Positions 32,701 to 43,624 of a DNA stretch of 64,000 nt are shown one piece after another. Position 1 is the first letter of the stretch, and each line of letters begins with the position of its first letter. A program made the position numbers and the translations under genes. The DNA is from Neospora caninum Liverpool (Eukaryota > Apicomplexa > Conoidasida > Eucoccidiorida > Sarcocystidae): contig NC_018387.1 in assembly GCF_000208865.1 (NCBI RefSeq), forward strand, positions 1,593,120-1,657,119. The letters run 5' to 3'. Under the pieces are notes generated by a model. That model made no database searches, had not been told where the DNA came from, and saw nothing but the letters and a program-made list of their open reading frames with translations.

Positions 32701-34237
32701 CTCCGCGACATCCGTGCTTCCTCCCACGAAGACATCTACGGCAACGCACACCAGTCATTCAAATCCGTGCCACGCGTCTTGCCCTATGGACGCGGATACG
32801 CAGCAACGGACAGCAGTGGAGAACCCCGTGGCAAACACGTGCCAAATTTCCATCAATACAGGTGCGTGAATCCTTACCTTTTTCTCTGTCACGGACCGGA
32901 ATGAAGCTTCGTCGGCAAAACAGACTTTGGCCCAAACTGGGACCCGCCTCTCACCACGGGCACCATGTTCACGGCTCCACGACCTGCAGGGATGTCTTCC
33001 GCAAAGGCGGGGTCTTGTGCGCGTCTCTCGAGACGGGAAAACAATGTCACTCTATTGGTAAGGCGTGGCCATTCGCTCTGAGAATTCTGTAAGCAGGCCG
33101 ACAAGAGAAGAGCAGGCGCAAGGCGAGGAAAGGTCGCGTTGCTGTCGAGCCTGACACTCACTCGAGTAGCAGCAGTGACAGTGACGACGACCAATGTGCT
33201 CCAGTCATAAGGACACACGTTCCTGGGCCCCGCCACATAAGCGGGAGAAGCCGGCCCTGTAGCCCTCGGTCTCGAGGCTGCTCTCAACCACGATGTGAGT
33301 CTCCGAGGCATGTTCCGCCAGCGATCGTCCACCGCAAACGCCAGCAACACAGCTGTAGTTCTTCGCCTTCTCCGGGCACACCGTCGTGGCGAGGCCGCCC
33401 TCCTGCTCTTCAACCGCACTGCCATCCGCCACCTAGGAAAAGCCGCCTGCCTTCTGGTCACCGGCCTCCGGGCGTTTCAACGTCTCCCGGTCCTCCTGGT
33501 CACCGGCCTCGGCGCACTTCCCAGTCTCCCGGTCCTCCTGGTCACCGGCCTCGGCGCACTTCCCAGTCTCCCGGTCCTCCTGGTCACCTGCCTCGAGGCC
33601 CGCGTTCTTCAGGAAACAGGCACCCTAGCCGCTGCCGCTCGCTACACCCAGGGGACCGTCGCCGCCGCGCTGCCTCAGCTGAAGCGTCCCATCAGCGGCG
33701 CGCGAGACGGCGGCCGAGAACCTCTCCAGCCTATTGTCATTCGCCGCCAGGTCGACTGCGGAGACCTCGCCAAACTCCGCCACGCAGTCCCTCGGGGCCA
33801 CGGCCCCGGTGGCGGAACGGTCAGCCCTATCCCAGGTCCTTGTCTCCTGGCCCTCGAGGGCCTCCCGGGCGCCGTCTCGTCGGAAGTCCGCTGCCCGCTG
33901 GATCCCCTCACTACTATGGGCCCGCGCAGTACCCGGGGCCTTTCCCAGCGACACCGTCTGTCTCGCCTTTTCCTACTCCTGCGCTGCCTCGCTACCGATA
34001 CACACTCCCAGGGTCAACGCCACTCCTCCGGCGCCCGTACCAGCCGATGCCGCAAGGCCCTGTGCTGGAGTTTGGTCCGCGGCCTGCCCCGACATTGAGT
34101 GGTAAGTGCTCCTGGGTGCCTGGACTGGGCAGAGAACGAGCCGTGTTATTTCCTGCGGCGGGTCCGCCTAGGAATCCGTTTATCACCATGCGATGACAAG
34201 CACTCTGCTCCTCTCGACGTTCTATGTAGGCTACTGA
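29766..34237 (+). CDS. Four-span membrane protein with Cys/Gly-rich and Arg/Ser/Pro-rich tail
   Basis: Model exons: 29766-30032, 30436-30517, 31018-31174, 31733-31923, 32412-32861, 33097-34101, 34230-34237. All are GT-AG and phase-consistent, giving 719 aa. Spans are predicted near residues 8-32, 65-87, 96-121 and 208-230, with a Cys-containing loop of about 85 residues between the last two, a tetraspan layout. Residues 233-382 are Cys/Gly-rich (GGTCGAGCGHCGG, GCCSVDSGGCDRCG) and then Thr/Ser-rich. Residues 383-717 are basic and Ser/Pro-rich (THSSSSSDSDDD, RSRPCSPRSRGCSQPRC) and carry a 14-residue repeat SPGPPGHRPRRTSQ, ending in a Tyr/Pro-rich segment. The last exon adds only Gly-Tyr-stop. 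Weak points are the exon 4 acceptor (31732; a stronger pyrimidine tract at 31696 is out of phase) and a possible extra exon at 32924-33057. No family was recognised. Confidence 0.75.
33483..33590 (+). repeat. 42-bp coding repeat, two and a half copies
   Basis: A 42-bp unit starting TCTCCCGGTCCTCCTGGTCA repeats with no change at 33483-33524 and 33525-33566, plus a partial third copy. It encodes the 14-residue unit SPGPPGHRPRRTSQ in the Pro-rich tail of the 29766-34237 protein, so the repeat is in phase with the gene. Confidence 0.9.
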
Positions 34238-35399
34238 GGAACCCCGTTCCGGGAGATGCACGAGGCAGAGAAGACGCGAGAAGGCAGTCCCGACGGGCAC
34301 GAAGGTCCTTTGTTCCAAGAAATTTCGTGCCTCGACTTTGGCCGGGAAGCGCGTTTTCGTATTTTGTTCCCTTCTCTCTGAGATCTGCCAAACTCAAGCT
34401 CCTTCGTGCAAACCGCTTCAGTTCCTGTAGCTGTGCGACGCTCTTTCGCTTCTGTCAAGTCCGACCGAAAAGGGGAAGATTCCCGCTTTGAAGGTTTCGC
34501 GTACTCTGCCAAGCTGTGATCTTCACACCCGTGCTGCATGTTGTACCGGGCCCCAAAGTGGGTTTCGGGCAGTCTCCACCCTTGTGCTGCCTACCTGCCG
34601 TGACCCTAGATTGTCTTGCGACTTCCAGTGTTCAACAACGTAAACCTGTGGCACACTGGCACTGAATCGTTTTTTTTTCTGTCTGCCTCGCTCGAGCTCC
34701 AGCCTGTACGAGCGGTGCGACGATGCCATAGGTGGGAAAAAAGGAAGGTACTTAATCAAGACAGGATTCGGGAACAAGAGACGGGGACGAGGCTACGCTA
34801 CGGCGTGCCGTCCACGTTTCACTGGATCACCACACGTGTGCCTTCCTTTCATGCTCAAAAAACGAACCACGAACAAAGAAAACTCTAGGGACACCGTAGT
34901 CATCCCGAACAGTTGTGAAGAATTAGACCCTAGGCCGTCGCACGTGCCAGGTCGTCCGCGGCCATAGGGCTTCCTCGGCTGCTACCTGCTTCTCGACAAC
35001 GCCAAGGGATGCGGAATAATAGGCACGTGCGCGGGCAGAGATTCCATGTTGATCGCAGGCAATACGTTGTGGGGGGGGGGGGGGGGGGCGTGCGCCTCCC
35101 TTTGCACGCGCACGTATAAGGTAGAGAGACATGCATTCACACGCGTTTCCCCTCAAAGACAAACTTGGAAAATGACCGTTCATCCATGTATGAGGATGTA
35201 CCTATGTCTGATGCTATCCGGCCACCAGTGTATTTGCATCCATGCATGTGTACATATTTGTGCATGTAGACATATACGCACTCAGGCTCTACGGATGGCT
35301 TGGACGACGTCAGGGTAGCGACTGGAGAAACCTGTTCCATTTGTTGCCTTGCGTCCTTCAGTTTATGCCATTGAGGCAGCACACGCATTCGCAATCCTT
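34238..35399. other. Convergent 3' flanks
   Basis: Space between the stop of the plus-strand four-span gene (34237) and the stop of the minus-strand gene (35400). It includes a run of about 19 G at 35072-35090 that may be miscounted in the assembly, followed by TGCATGC-like motifs near 35240. No gene is supported. Confidence 0.6.
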
Positions 35400-37850
35400 T
35401 CATCGCATTTTCCGCTTCTTCCTGTCCTCTTCTTTCGACGTTCGGAGCACGTGTGTCGCCGTGGCTGGGCTCTGATACGCGGGAGTGGAGAGCCCGTAGG
35501 CGTTCCCGCGGTCGAGCCACCACAGGTCGTCGTATTCGTCCAAAAAGTTCACATTTTCCTTCTCTACTTGCTGCTGGACCGACTCCGCAGCACTGTCGCC
35601 TGTGTCGCCCCAGTCGTCATACTCTCTCTGTTCGTCTGGTAGGGCCCCGTTCCGAACCGTATCCCCTTGGCTTTCTGTTCCCGTTCTGTCTCTCTCGGAA
35701 GATTCAGAAGCTTCTGCATCCTCCGTTCTCCCTCGTCGGCTGTATCCATCTTCCCTATCCTCTTCTGCGCCAAATCTCCCGTCTCGTTTCCGCGGCGTGA
35801 CGACTTCTGGTCGCTCCTCTTCCGCCCTTTCTTCTCCCTCCTCTTCTCTCTCATCGATCCTTCCGCGCAGACCCTGAGGACGAGGCGCGACTGTCGCCGT
35901 GCTCCCGTGGCTTCCGTCCAGTCGGTCCCCGTTTCTGCCCAAAGTCTCAGCTCCACCGGAGAGCAAGGCATGCCCGGAGAGGCGTGCTCTCCGCAGAAGA
36001 AGCAAATCCCTGTCTCCTAAATCCAGATCATCTCCTCCCTGCAGTTCCTCTTCCAGCGAAAGCCACGAACTGTTCACGTGAACGCCGCTATCCCGCCTGA
36101 CACGAGACGCTGCGCGACGCAGGAGCCCAGACGGCGGCATCAACGGAGCGCCGAATTCGCTGAGCACTTTGTCCGAAGGCGCCTGAGGGGCAAAAGCGGG
36201 AAGTCAGAAGCGCCCGAACAGCAGAGCCGCTTGCCGTTCTGGGTTTTTGCCGGCGAATCTCGCACTGAACGGAAAGACCGCCGCGACACTAGAGAGAACG
36301 AGGCAGAAGAAAAGCAGCCAGCCCACACATTCTACCATGGATGTGAACGAAAAGCGAAACGCGTGCGCTAGAGTGGCTCGGGAGAGGAACAAGTCTAGGA
36401 CAGAAGAAACGGCGATGGGCACGCCGCCAGCCGCGGCGCGCCGATCCCCATACGCGTCCTGCCGATGAGCCTGGAGGAGGAGAGCAAAGGATGCGGCTCC
36501 GGCGACCGAGACAAAGTGAAGGGAAACCAGATAATGTGCGGGGAGAAGAGGGGAACATCCACAGGTCTCATCAGACACAGAGAAATGGAGCCCCTGGTGC
36601 GGAAGAGAAACCTGTCATGGGTACAGCAGACGGTTGAGTTTCAGAAAGACTCTTTTCGCAAGGAACACAGAAAATCGCTTTTACGCACCACAAACACGAA
36701 CGGCGATCAACCAGGCATACCTCGTCCGGGCGCACAGCATCGCCAAATTCATCGCCGTACTTGCGATGAGACCACAGAGGCCGGTACAGCGCCATCAATC
36801 GAGGGTACCGTTTCCTGAACACAAACACCAACCAGGGATTAAGCACGGTTGTCCGAATCGAACTTCTCTCGTGCTACGGAGTCACGGGTTTTTTAACTGT
36901 CCAGAGCTCCGATTCTCTACCGAGCAGGCGGGCACATCCCTTTTAATCGACAGAAAAGCGCTCCTTGGATCCTCGCACCTTTCCGGTTCGCCCATGCGGT
37001 CCGCTCTGGGATTCCAGGTGCCCCTGCGTCTTATTTCCACACGTCCGTGGAGATGGAGTTTGTTCTTTCGGTTGCGTACATATGCGTTTCCCCGTCACGG
37101 CCCTCAACTCCTCCGTTTCACTCGCATGCATGCTCTCGATGCAGAAATGTGTTTCCCCGGCACACATGCCCAGATTGAGACAGGAAGTCCGAGTTGCCGT
37201 TCCGTGGACCGAACAAAGCGTTTCCAAACATTCAGAGATAAGACAAACCGATATCCCTTAAGCTTTACACCTTGCATGTATACACATCTAGATGCAGCTA
37301 CACACATACAGATATATGTATATATATGTACACATAAACATACATATATATATATTTATATACAGGTGTATAGGGTAGCTGGGAAACTGGATTTTCTGGC
37401 GGAGTGTTTCCCTCGCAGCTACCCGGTTTGTTGCGACACCGATATGTCGCGTCTCCACATGTTTCGCATCAGGGGTACAACGGTTCCAGTGCGACTGGCT
37501 TACCTCAAGATTCGGTCCTCGTATTCAATGTCGGAATAGCATCCGATTTCCGAGTGAAAGTCTGTGTAGCGGCCCTCTCGATGCGCCTCAGTCATCCAGA
37601 AGTGCCACATCTCCGCCATCTCGTGCACCGTCATCTTCGGGGACATGTAGCTGCAGAGCCAGCACTACCGACGGAACGCGTTTTCCAACCAAAGAGAAGT
37701 TCCTGTGTCTAAGTGAGTGGACAGTGCGTTTCTTCCAAGAGAACAAAAGGCATGCAGGCAGTATAGACGCAGCGACTGAGTCCTGCATACTCTCTCGAGA
37801 GTGGGCTTTCTCGCAAACATATGAAAAAGCGGCAGGAACCGACCAAGTTA

Positions 37851-37897
<47 letters not shown>

Positions 37898-40800
37898 ATA
37901 TATATATATATATATGAACCTGTGACTTTGATGTGGAGGGCAGGGATGTAAACGATGTCGACATATACATTTACATATATACATATATACATATATGCAT
38001 ATATATGATTATACAGATATACATGGGTGGTCAGAATGGAAAACCGGCAAAGATACACAAAAAATACCTTAGCATGGCGACAGGTGTGTAAATTGAAGAC
38101 TTCGCGACAAAGCAGCGAATGTGCAAAGGGAGACTGACTCGCCATAATCGGATGCGGCAGATACATGCATGCATGCGCAGAGTAAGGCATGGATCGGTAC
38201 GGCGGCATCGCCTCCAAGCCCGCGTGGATCCCGCGCTTGCCACAGCTCACCAATTGGCATGGGGGACCAGATCTTCCCCGAACATGTTGATGGCAATTGT
38301 TTGGCCTTCTCCGTCTTCGCAGTTCCACTTCCCGCCGCCTTCATGGTCATATCCAGCAGCTTTGGGGAGATCGCTCGCGATTTCTTTTCCTTTCCACATG
38401 TCGACAATTGTGTCTGCTGTGGCGCGATCGGCCGCAATGCATGCTGACTGATGCGTCGCCCCCTCGTAGATCGCCTTCTTGTACACAGGGTGGTTCCGGA
38501 TGTCCGAGCTGAAAATCAGCAGAGCGGCATGCACGCGCCCGATCTCGTTAAGGACCCAACCGTCCGCTTGCATCCACGTCCACGAGCGCAGGGACGGTTT
38601 CGCGACAGCACAACCCCACTAAGATGCGCTCCTTCGCAACACCGTGCCCGTCTGTACTGCACGTTTGAAGAGAAGGCGAAAAGGGCACCCATTCAGCACG
38701 CACGGGAAAGACGTTGGAGAGAGCGACGCCGACGACCAACAGCGCGGCAGGCCCCGTCGCGTGATGAAGAGCCAAATGCACCGGAAACCGGCCGAAGCGA
38801 GAAGTCGTGTCGCAGAGAGAGAACTGGACTTTGCAAAAGGAGCGAACGCTTGGCCGGGCCTTTCTGCGGCTCTCTGGCGCGACCAGAGCTGGCGCCGACA
38901 TCTCCCCTCAGAGTTGTCTCGACGCGAGAGTTCGAGGAAAGGGCACAAAAGCCTAAACTAACGCGTCCCTATCACAGGAAGCACTCGACTCACATGCAGT
39001 CACACAAGAGGAGGAACAGTTTTTGATGCGGCGATGCCAGTTTTGGCCCCCCCCCCCCCCTTTCCGAGAGGGGACTCCTCCACCCAAAACAGCGAGCGGA
39101 TTGCCGCACTGTCAGGGAGAGACATCCACACAGCTCAGAGAAGACAGAGACAATGCGGGTTGCAACTGCTTGAAACGAAGCAAATACGCATGCATGCACG
39201 CGCACGCGGCCCGAGAACATACACAGGTCTTTTTTTCGTGGGATGGTCGGGGAAACTCACTATCTAGATTTGATGATCAGCTGGCCTCTCTCGTAGGCCT
39301 CGCGGAACATGGGTTTGTCGAGCAGCTGCGGGCGGCGTCTCTTTTTCTTCTTCTTCTTCTCTCTGCCACTGGAAGCACCCTCCTGGGTCTCCGCTGGAGC
39401 TTGGTCCTCTCTCTCTTCGCGCTCTTCCTGTTCCTCCTGGAGCCATCTTTGCATCTCGTTGTACTGCTCGACGTAATCTGCAGCCAGTCGAAACGAGAAA
39501 CGTCCGAGACACGCGGCACGTTTTCCCTCAAAGCAGGAGATTCCCAAGCTCGCGCACACCTGCACATTGGCTGCGAAAACAGCTCGGACGACGAAGGTCG
39601 CCTTGTGTCAGCCTCTCGTTTCTGTCCGCTCACGTTTCGCGACACACGCACGCGCTTCGGAGAGCCCTCCTGTCCTCCGGCAGACAGCGTCGCGCATGCG
39701 CAGCCCTAGTGCGTTTGCCTGTCCCTTCGGACTTTGGGGACACAGCAAGCTACCGGGGTTCTTCCCCGGAACCACTCAGTGGCGAAGCAGCGGGGGCGCT
39801 TCGCACCGGAACGGCAGCAACCTGAGAGAGGCTGTTTCGGCGCAAACCCGGGGTGCGGACTGCATGCGCGGACACACAAAAAGCCTACCGAAATGTCGCG
39901 TCCAACCAGGGTCGAGGAAGTAGCCTCCGAAGCGCCCTGCGGCGGCCAGGTCGAACTCGATCGGCGCAACTGGAGGCCCAGGCGACGGGTCTCGCGAATC
40001 GTACGGCATTTCCTGAGAGACAGGGAAAACAGAACCCACAGACACTCACATACATCTGGATTATATATATATATATATATATGCACATCGGTGGGACGAT
40101 GCCAGGTTTTCTTTTGACTAGCGGGGTTGAGCGCGTGGAAACAACTCTCGTTCTTTTACGCGACGGACAGGCTCCCCGAGAAGCGGGTGTGAGGCGTCGA
40201 CGAGAACGCGGAGAGAGTGACTGTGGGGAAATGCACGCGTCGTGGCAGATATGTGTGTTAACTCCAGAGAACGCGTGTCTTCCTTTCCTTACGACAGACG
40301 CACTGTCCGTTCCCGAGAAAAAGCGGAAGAAGAGAAGGACTGTGTCACCAAGTCATCCGAGGTGCGAGGCAAAGGCGACGACAGCAACAGGGCCTTACCA
40401 TAAATTCGCCCTTTGTGTGGGTCCACGGATTCGGCATCTCGTTCATGTCATACTGCGGGAGAATGTTTCTCCATCCTAAAAAAACGAAAAGACAAATCCA
40501 CGCGCAGTGACTCCCACATCTGCGCATAGCTGCATGCAGTGCGAACCAAGACTTAATAGTAAATACATGGATATTTAGAGAGAAACAGATAAACAATATA
40601 TATATATATATATGTACCTAGATGAGATGTGCATATACATATCTTTGTCTGTTTCCAACATGTGTGGAGCGGCGCGTAGGCCAAATGGATTGCGTAGGAA
40701 GTATCGCGCCGATAAGCTCTCTAGGTCGCACTTGCGTGTTGAAGGAGCCTTGCCGAGAACCACAAGGAAAACGTGTGAACAGCTGCTGCTCGAGAGTTCG

Positions 40801-41753
40801 TTTTTGTCGACATTCCTTTGTTCATTCTTCTTGGGGACTTTCGGATAGACAGGAGGGTCTTCGCTGCCTGCGCTTGCCTGAATCTGGAAAGCCTTCTTCA
40901 GTTGCCCGTTTGTGATGGAAGGCGCCCCAGAGTCTCTCCTCCAAGTCGATGTCGGTTTCGCCTGAACGAATCACGAAAAGGCTGGGGCTTTGAATCCTCC
41001 TCGATCGGCCACGCAAGAGCGCATGCACGAGCTAACCCTGGACGGGCGGCAGACCTCCCTGGTTCTCGCCTGAGTGGCTGATCTTTACAAAGAGACGAAA
41101 AAGTTTCCTTTTCAAGAGAAAAACAACCCCACCTTTTGAAACCCGATCCTGCCCATCGAGCTGCCTCCAGAGCTGGAGACGTCAACTCTCACATCCACGC
41201 AGTTGACCCGTCAAAGATCCACGGGCATGCCGTCTAACAACATACGCATGCATGCAAAGAAAAACATATATATATATATATATCGCAAATTTTATGCAGA
41301 GTGCAAGCATATTTCCCGGCGGAACAAGGGTGAGATGTGGAGACGAGAGCGGGGACTCACCGTAGTAGACGTCTGAGTTTCCACATGGTACGCGGTCGAA
41401 GATGATTCGGTGAGGTCTGTCGAAGGTTTCGCGAAACAGAACGCCGTGATCCAGGTGCTGAGGGCGAGGCTCCGCTCTTTGCCGATCTTTCGCGAGAGGA
41501 TTCAAAGGCAGTGTTGTGCCCATGCCGTCGTAGACACCCGGCCCGCCGTCGATGAGGCCTGCAAACAATCCAAAAAACAAATGGAAAGAAAGAGGGAACA
41601 ATCACACCCGTCTGTGTGTACCCATGCTCTACCCTACCCACACATACATTTGCACATGGCGTTGTAAACACGTATGCGTTTGTCGGTGTACAGGTGTCTA
41701 TGGATGTAGGAATGAATGGAGTTATAAGCAGGTCCATATTTGCAGGTTACACA

Positions 41754-41790
<37 letters not shown>

Positions 41791-43624
41791 GTATATATAT
41801 GCATTTATGTTTTTATGTGTCTTTCTGTGTATCACTCCATAGATGAGGTATGCGTATGGCCAGATATGTGCACGCAGCATTATGATGAAGGCCAGGCGTG
41901 GTCGGGTTTTGCATCGTCGCCGAGGGCCTCGGCCGACGACTGTGAGGCGGCGAGCGCGAAGTCTCAAACGAACGAAATGCGTGCCATACAGACCGCGAGC
42001 ATTTGTGCTCTTTGAACAGACGCGCGCGTTGACTGCGTTTTTCGTACCCGCGGGTTTGTCGAACATTTTCCGCCCATCCACGTAGGTCCAGTTACCCTTG
42101 AGGAACTGGAGCCAGAAATTGTCTTCCTCTTTGTGAACCTTGTAGAACGGCACGACATGTTCCCACTGCAAAGGCCGGGAGAGAAAAAGAGAGAAGGAAG
42201 CGAAAAATGCAAAGAGACAAGAGGGAGAAACCCACTTTCGGCTGCCGGGAAGAAGTCCGTGATCGACGAGGCGGCAATGCAAGAACACCGGAAGAAACGG
42301 GGTGACGGAAGCGTGGCCGCGGCTCAGAGGATGCGCACCAGGCAGGAGAAAGACGAAGCATGCGAGCGAGTTATTGAGAGACACTCACGAGGAAAACCGT
42401 CATTCGTATAATGTCAATGGAGGCACATCCGAATGAAACGAGCAGCCGCTCCGCGAATCCTGTCTGAGACCGCGACAGGGAGAAACGCGGACACAGGCTG
42501 TCGCGACAGCGGGGGGCTGAGGAGGCACAGAGGGATCGACCGCTTCGGAGACAGAGAAAACCAGGAAACGCAAACCCTCGACGCAGCGCACAAGGATACC
42601 CAGTCGCAGACAAACGAAACGTGGGAAGGCTCACCGGCATGGTGTCAATGGGATTTTGTCGACACTCAAACACTTTGGATTCGAAGGCTGTTCCCGGCGG
42701 CGCAACGTTCATCTGGAAGCTGCCAATTCCGGTACGGCTTCGCTTCGCCTTGTGTCTGTGAATCGCGCTCCTGCTCGCTTCCTCTCTTTTCTCCCCTGCG
42801 TGCCTTCCCTTCGCTTCGCCCTTTGCACCCAAATCTGCGTCTCCAAAGAAGAGCGAGGCTCCGGCTCTTCGTCGATCGGGAGGCGAGACACTGCGTTCTA
42901 CCAAGTGCGCGACCCCACGGGACGTGCGCGATCCGGCGTCTGTGTACCTCGGCCACCGTCTGCCATCTTGCGTGAGACGGAAGCCTCTCTGTCTCCTTCG
43001 AATTCCCTGAAAACCGACCTGGATCTTGCGCTGGAGAAAGAGCGGATCGCTTGTCGGCGCTCTCCAGTGGTCTCTCGCTGCCTGGCTCGCGTCGTTCGAG
43101 CGTTCAGAAAAAAGGCGACTCGCCAGGCTTTGGTCGTTGAAGAGAGAGGAGATGGGTAGCGGGCCGAGAAACGTGCGGGTCAGCGCGCGTTCCGTCCGGC
43201 GAGGAAAGCGTCGCTTCTGCCTCGCGCGGTCGGCGCAAGAAACGACCCGTTCCGCCGCAGGGGCGGAAGAAATCCAAGCCAAACTTGGCCGACAACCTGA
43301 CCTCGCAATAAAGCATGAACAAGAAGAAGAAGGAGAAGAAGAAGGAGAAAACGGCAGAGAAGGCCAGGGAGACGGATAATCAGGAGAGGGAGAGAAAGCG
43401 AAGAGAGAACAAAGAGGAACCCGACGTGTTGAGGCAGCAGAGAAGCTCAGACGGTCGGAGCGAGAAGCGGAGAAAAAGCGAGTTGCAGACGGAGACGTCA
43501 GTCTATCACTGCGAGGCGCGCGGGGGAAGGCTCTGTGGATGGCGAGCGCGTACCCGGGGCAAACGAGAGCCGAGAGGAGGCAGGCCAGGAGAGAGAGGAA
43601 GGCCAGAGAGAGGAGCGAAGTCAT
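35400..43624 (-). CDS. Large secretory-pathway protein with possible plastid-type leader, 13 exons
   Basis: Exons 43624-42635, 42463-42389, 42165-42048, 41558-41361, 40961-40878, 40475-40399, 40012-39889, 39477-39261, 38508-38251, 37650-37504, 36814-36721, 36470-36336, 36182-35400 join in phase (3,300 nt, 1,099 aa). The N-terminus MTSLLSLAFLSLLACLLSAL is a signal peptide. About 300 residues rich in Ser, Arg, Pro and Phe follow, as in apicoplast bipartite leaders. The core has many Trp/Tyr/Asp/Gly blocks (EEDNFWLQFLKGNWTYVDG, DGGPGVYDGMGTTLPLNP, GGYFLDPGWTRHFG, MAEMWHFWMTEAHREGRY), a KKKKKKRRR patch and a very acidic C-terminal exon ending in KKRKMR. The intron after exon 5 fits a GC donor (CAG/GCAAGC). 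The junction after exon 12 is the least certain: reading on encodes a membrane span and stops at 36204. No family was recognised; the plastid idea is inference. Confidence 0.8.
37851..37914. repeat. (TATC)n-(TA)n compound microsatellite
   Basis: About eleven TATC/TCTA tetranucleotides followed by TA dinucleotides. It lies in the intron between exons 38251-38508 and 37504-37650 of the minus-strand gene. Confidence 0.95.
40479..40877 (-). other. Probable GC-AG intron
   Basis: Between exons 40961-40878 and 40475-40399 the only donor that keeps the reading phase with a strong consensus is CAG/GCAAGC at 40877. The acceptor is CGTTTTTTTAG at 40476-40486 (the intron therefore runs 40877 to 40476). 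GT alternatives nearby (AAA/GTCCCC and CCT/GTCTAT) are poor, and one creates a stop codon. The joined product reads GFPDSG-WRNILPQYDMNE. GC-AG introns are a known minority class. Confidence 0.6.

Noticed and set aside
32924..33057. Possible extra exon in the four-span gene (starting DFGPNWDPPLTTGT)
   Set aside because: The frame looks protein-like and its acceptor fits, but the following intron would be only about 40-55 bp and would not restore the phase of the next exon from its best acceptor.
38548..38948. Candidate exon around 38.6-38.9 kb in the 35-43 kb gene
   Set aside because: Open and partly hydrophobic, but exon 9 joins exon 8 directly in phase through the strong acceptor CTGATTTTCAG at 38509, so no extra exon is needed.
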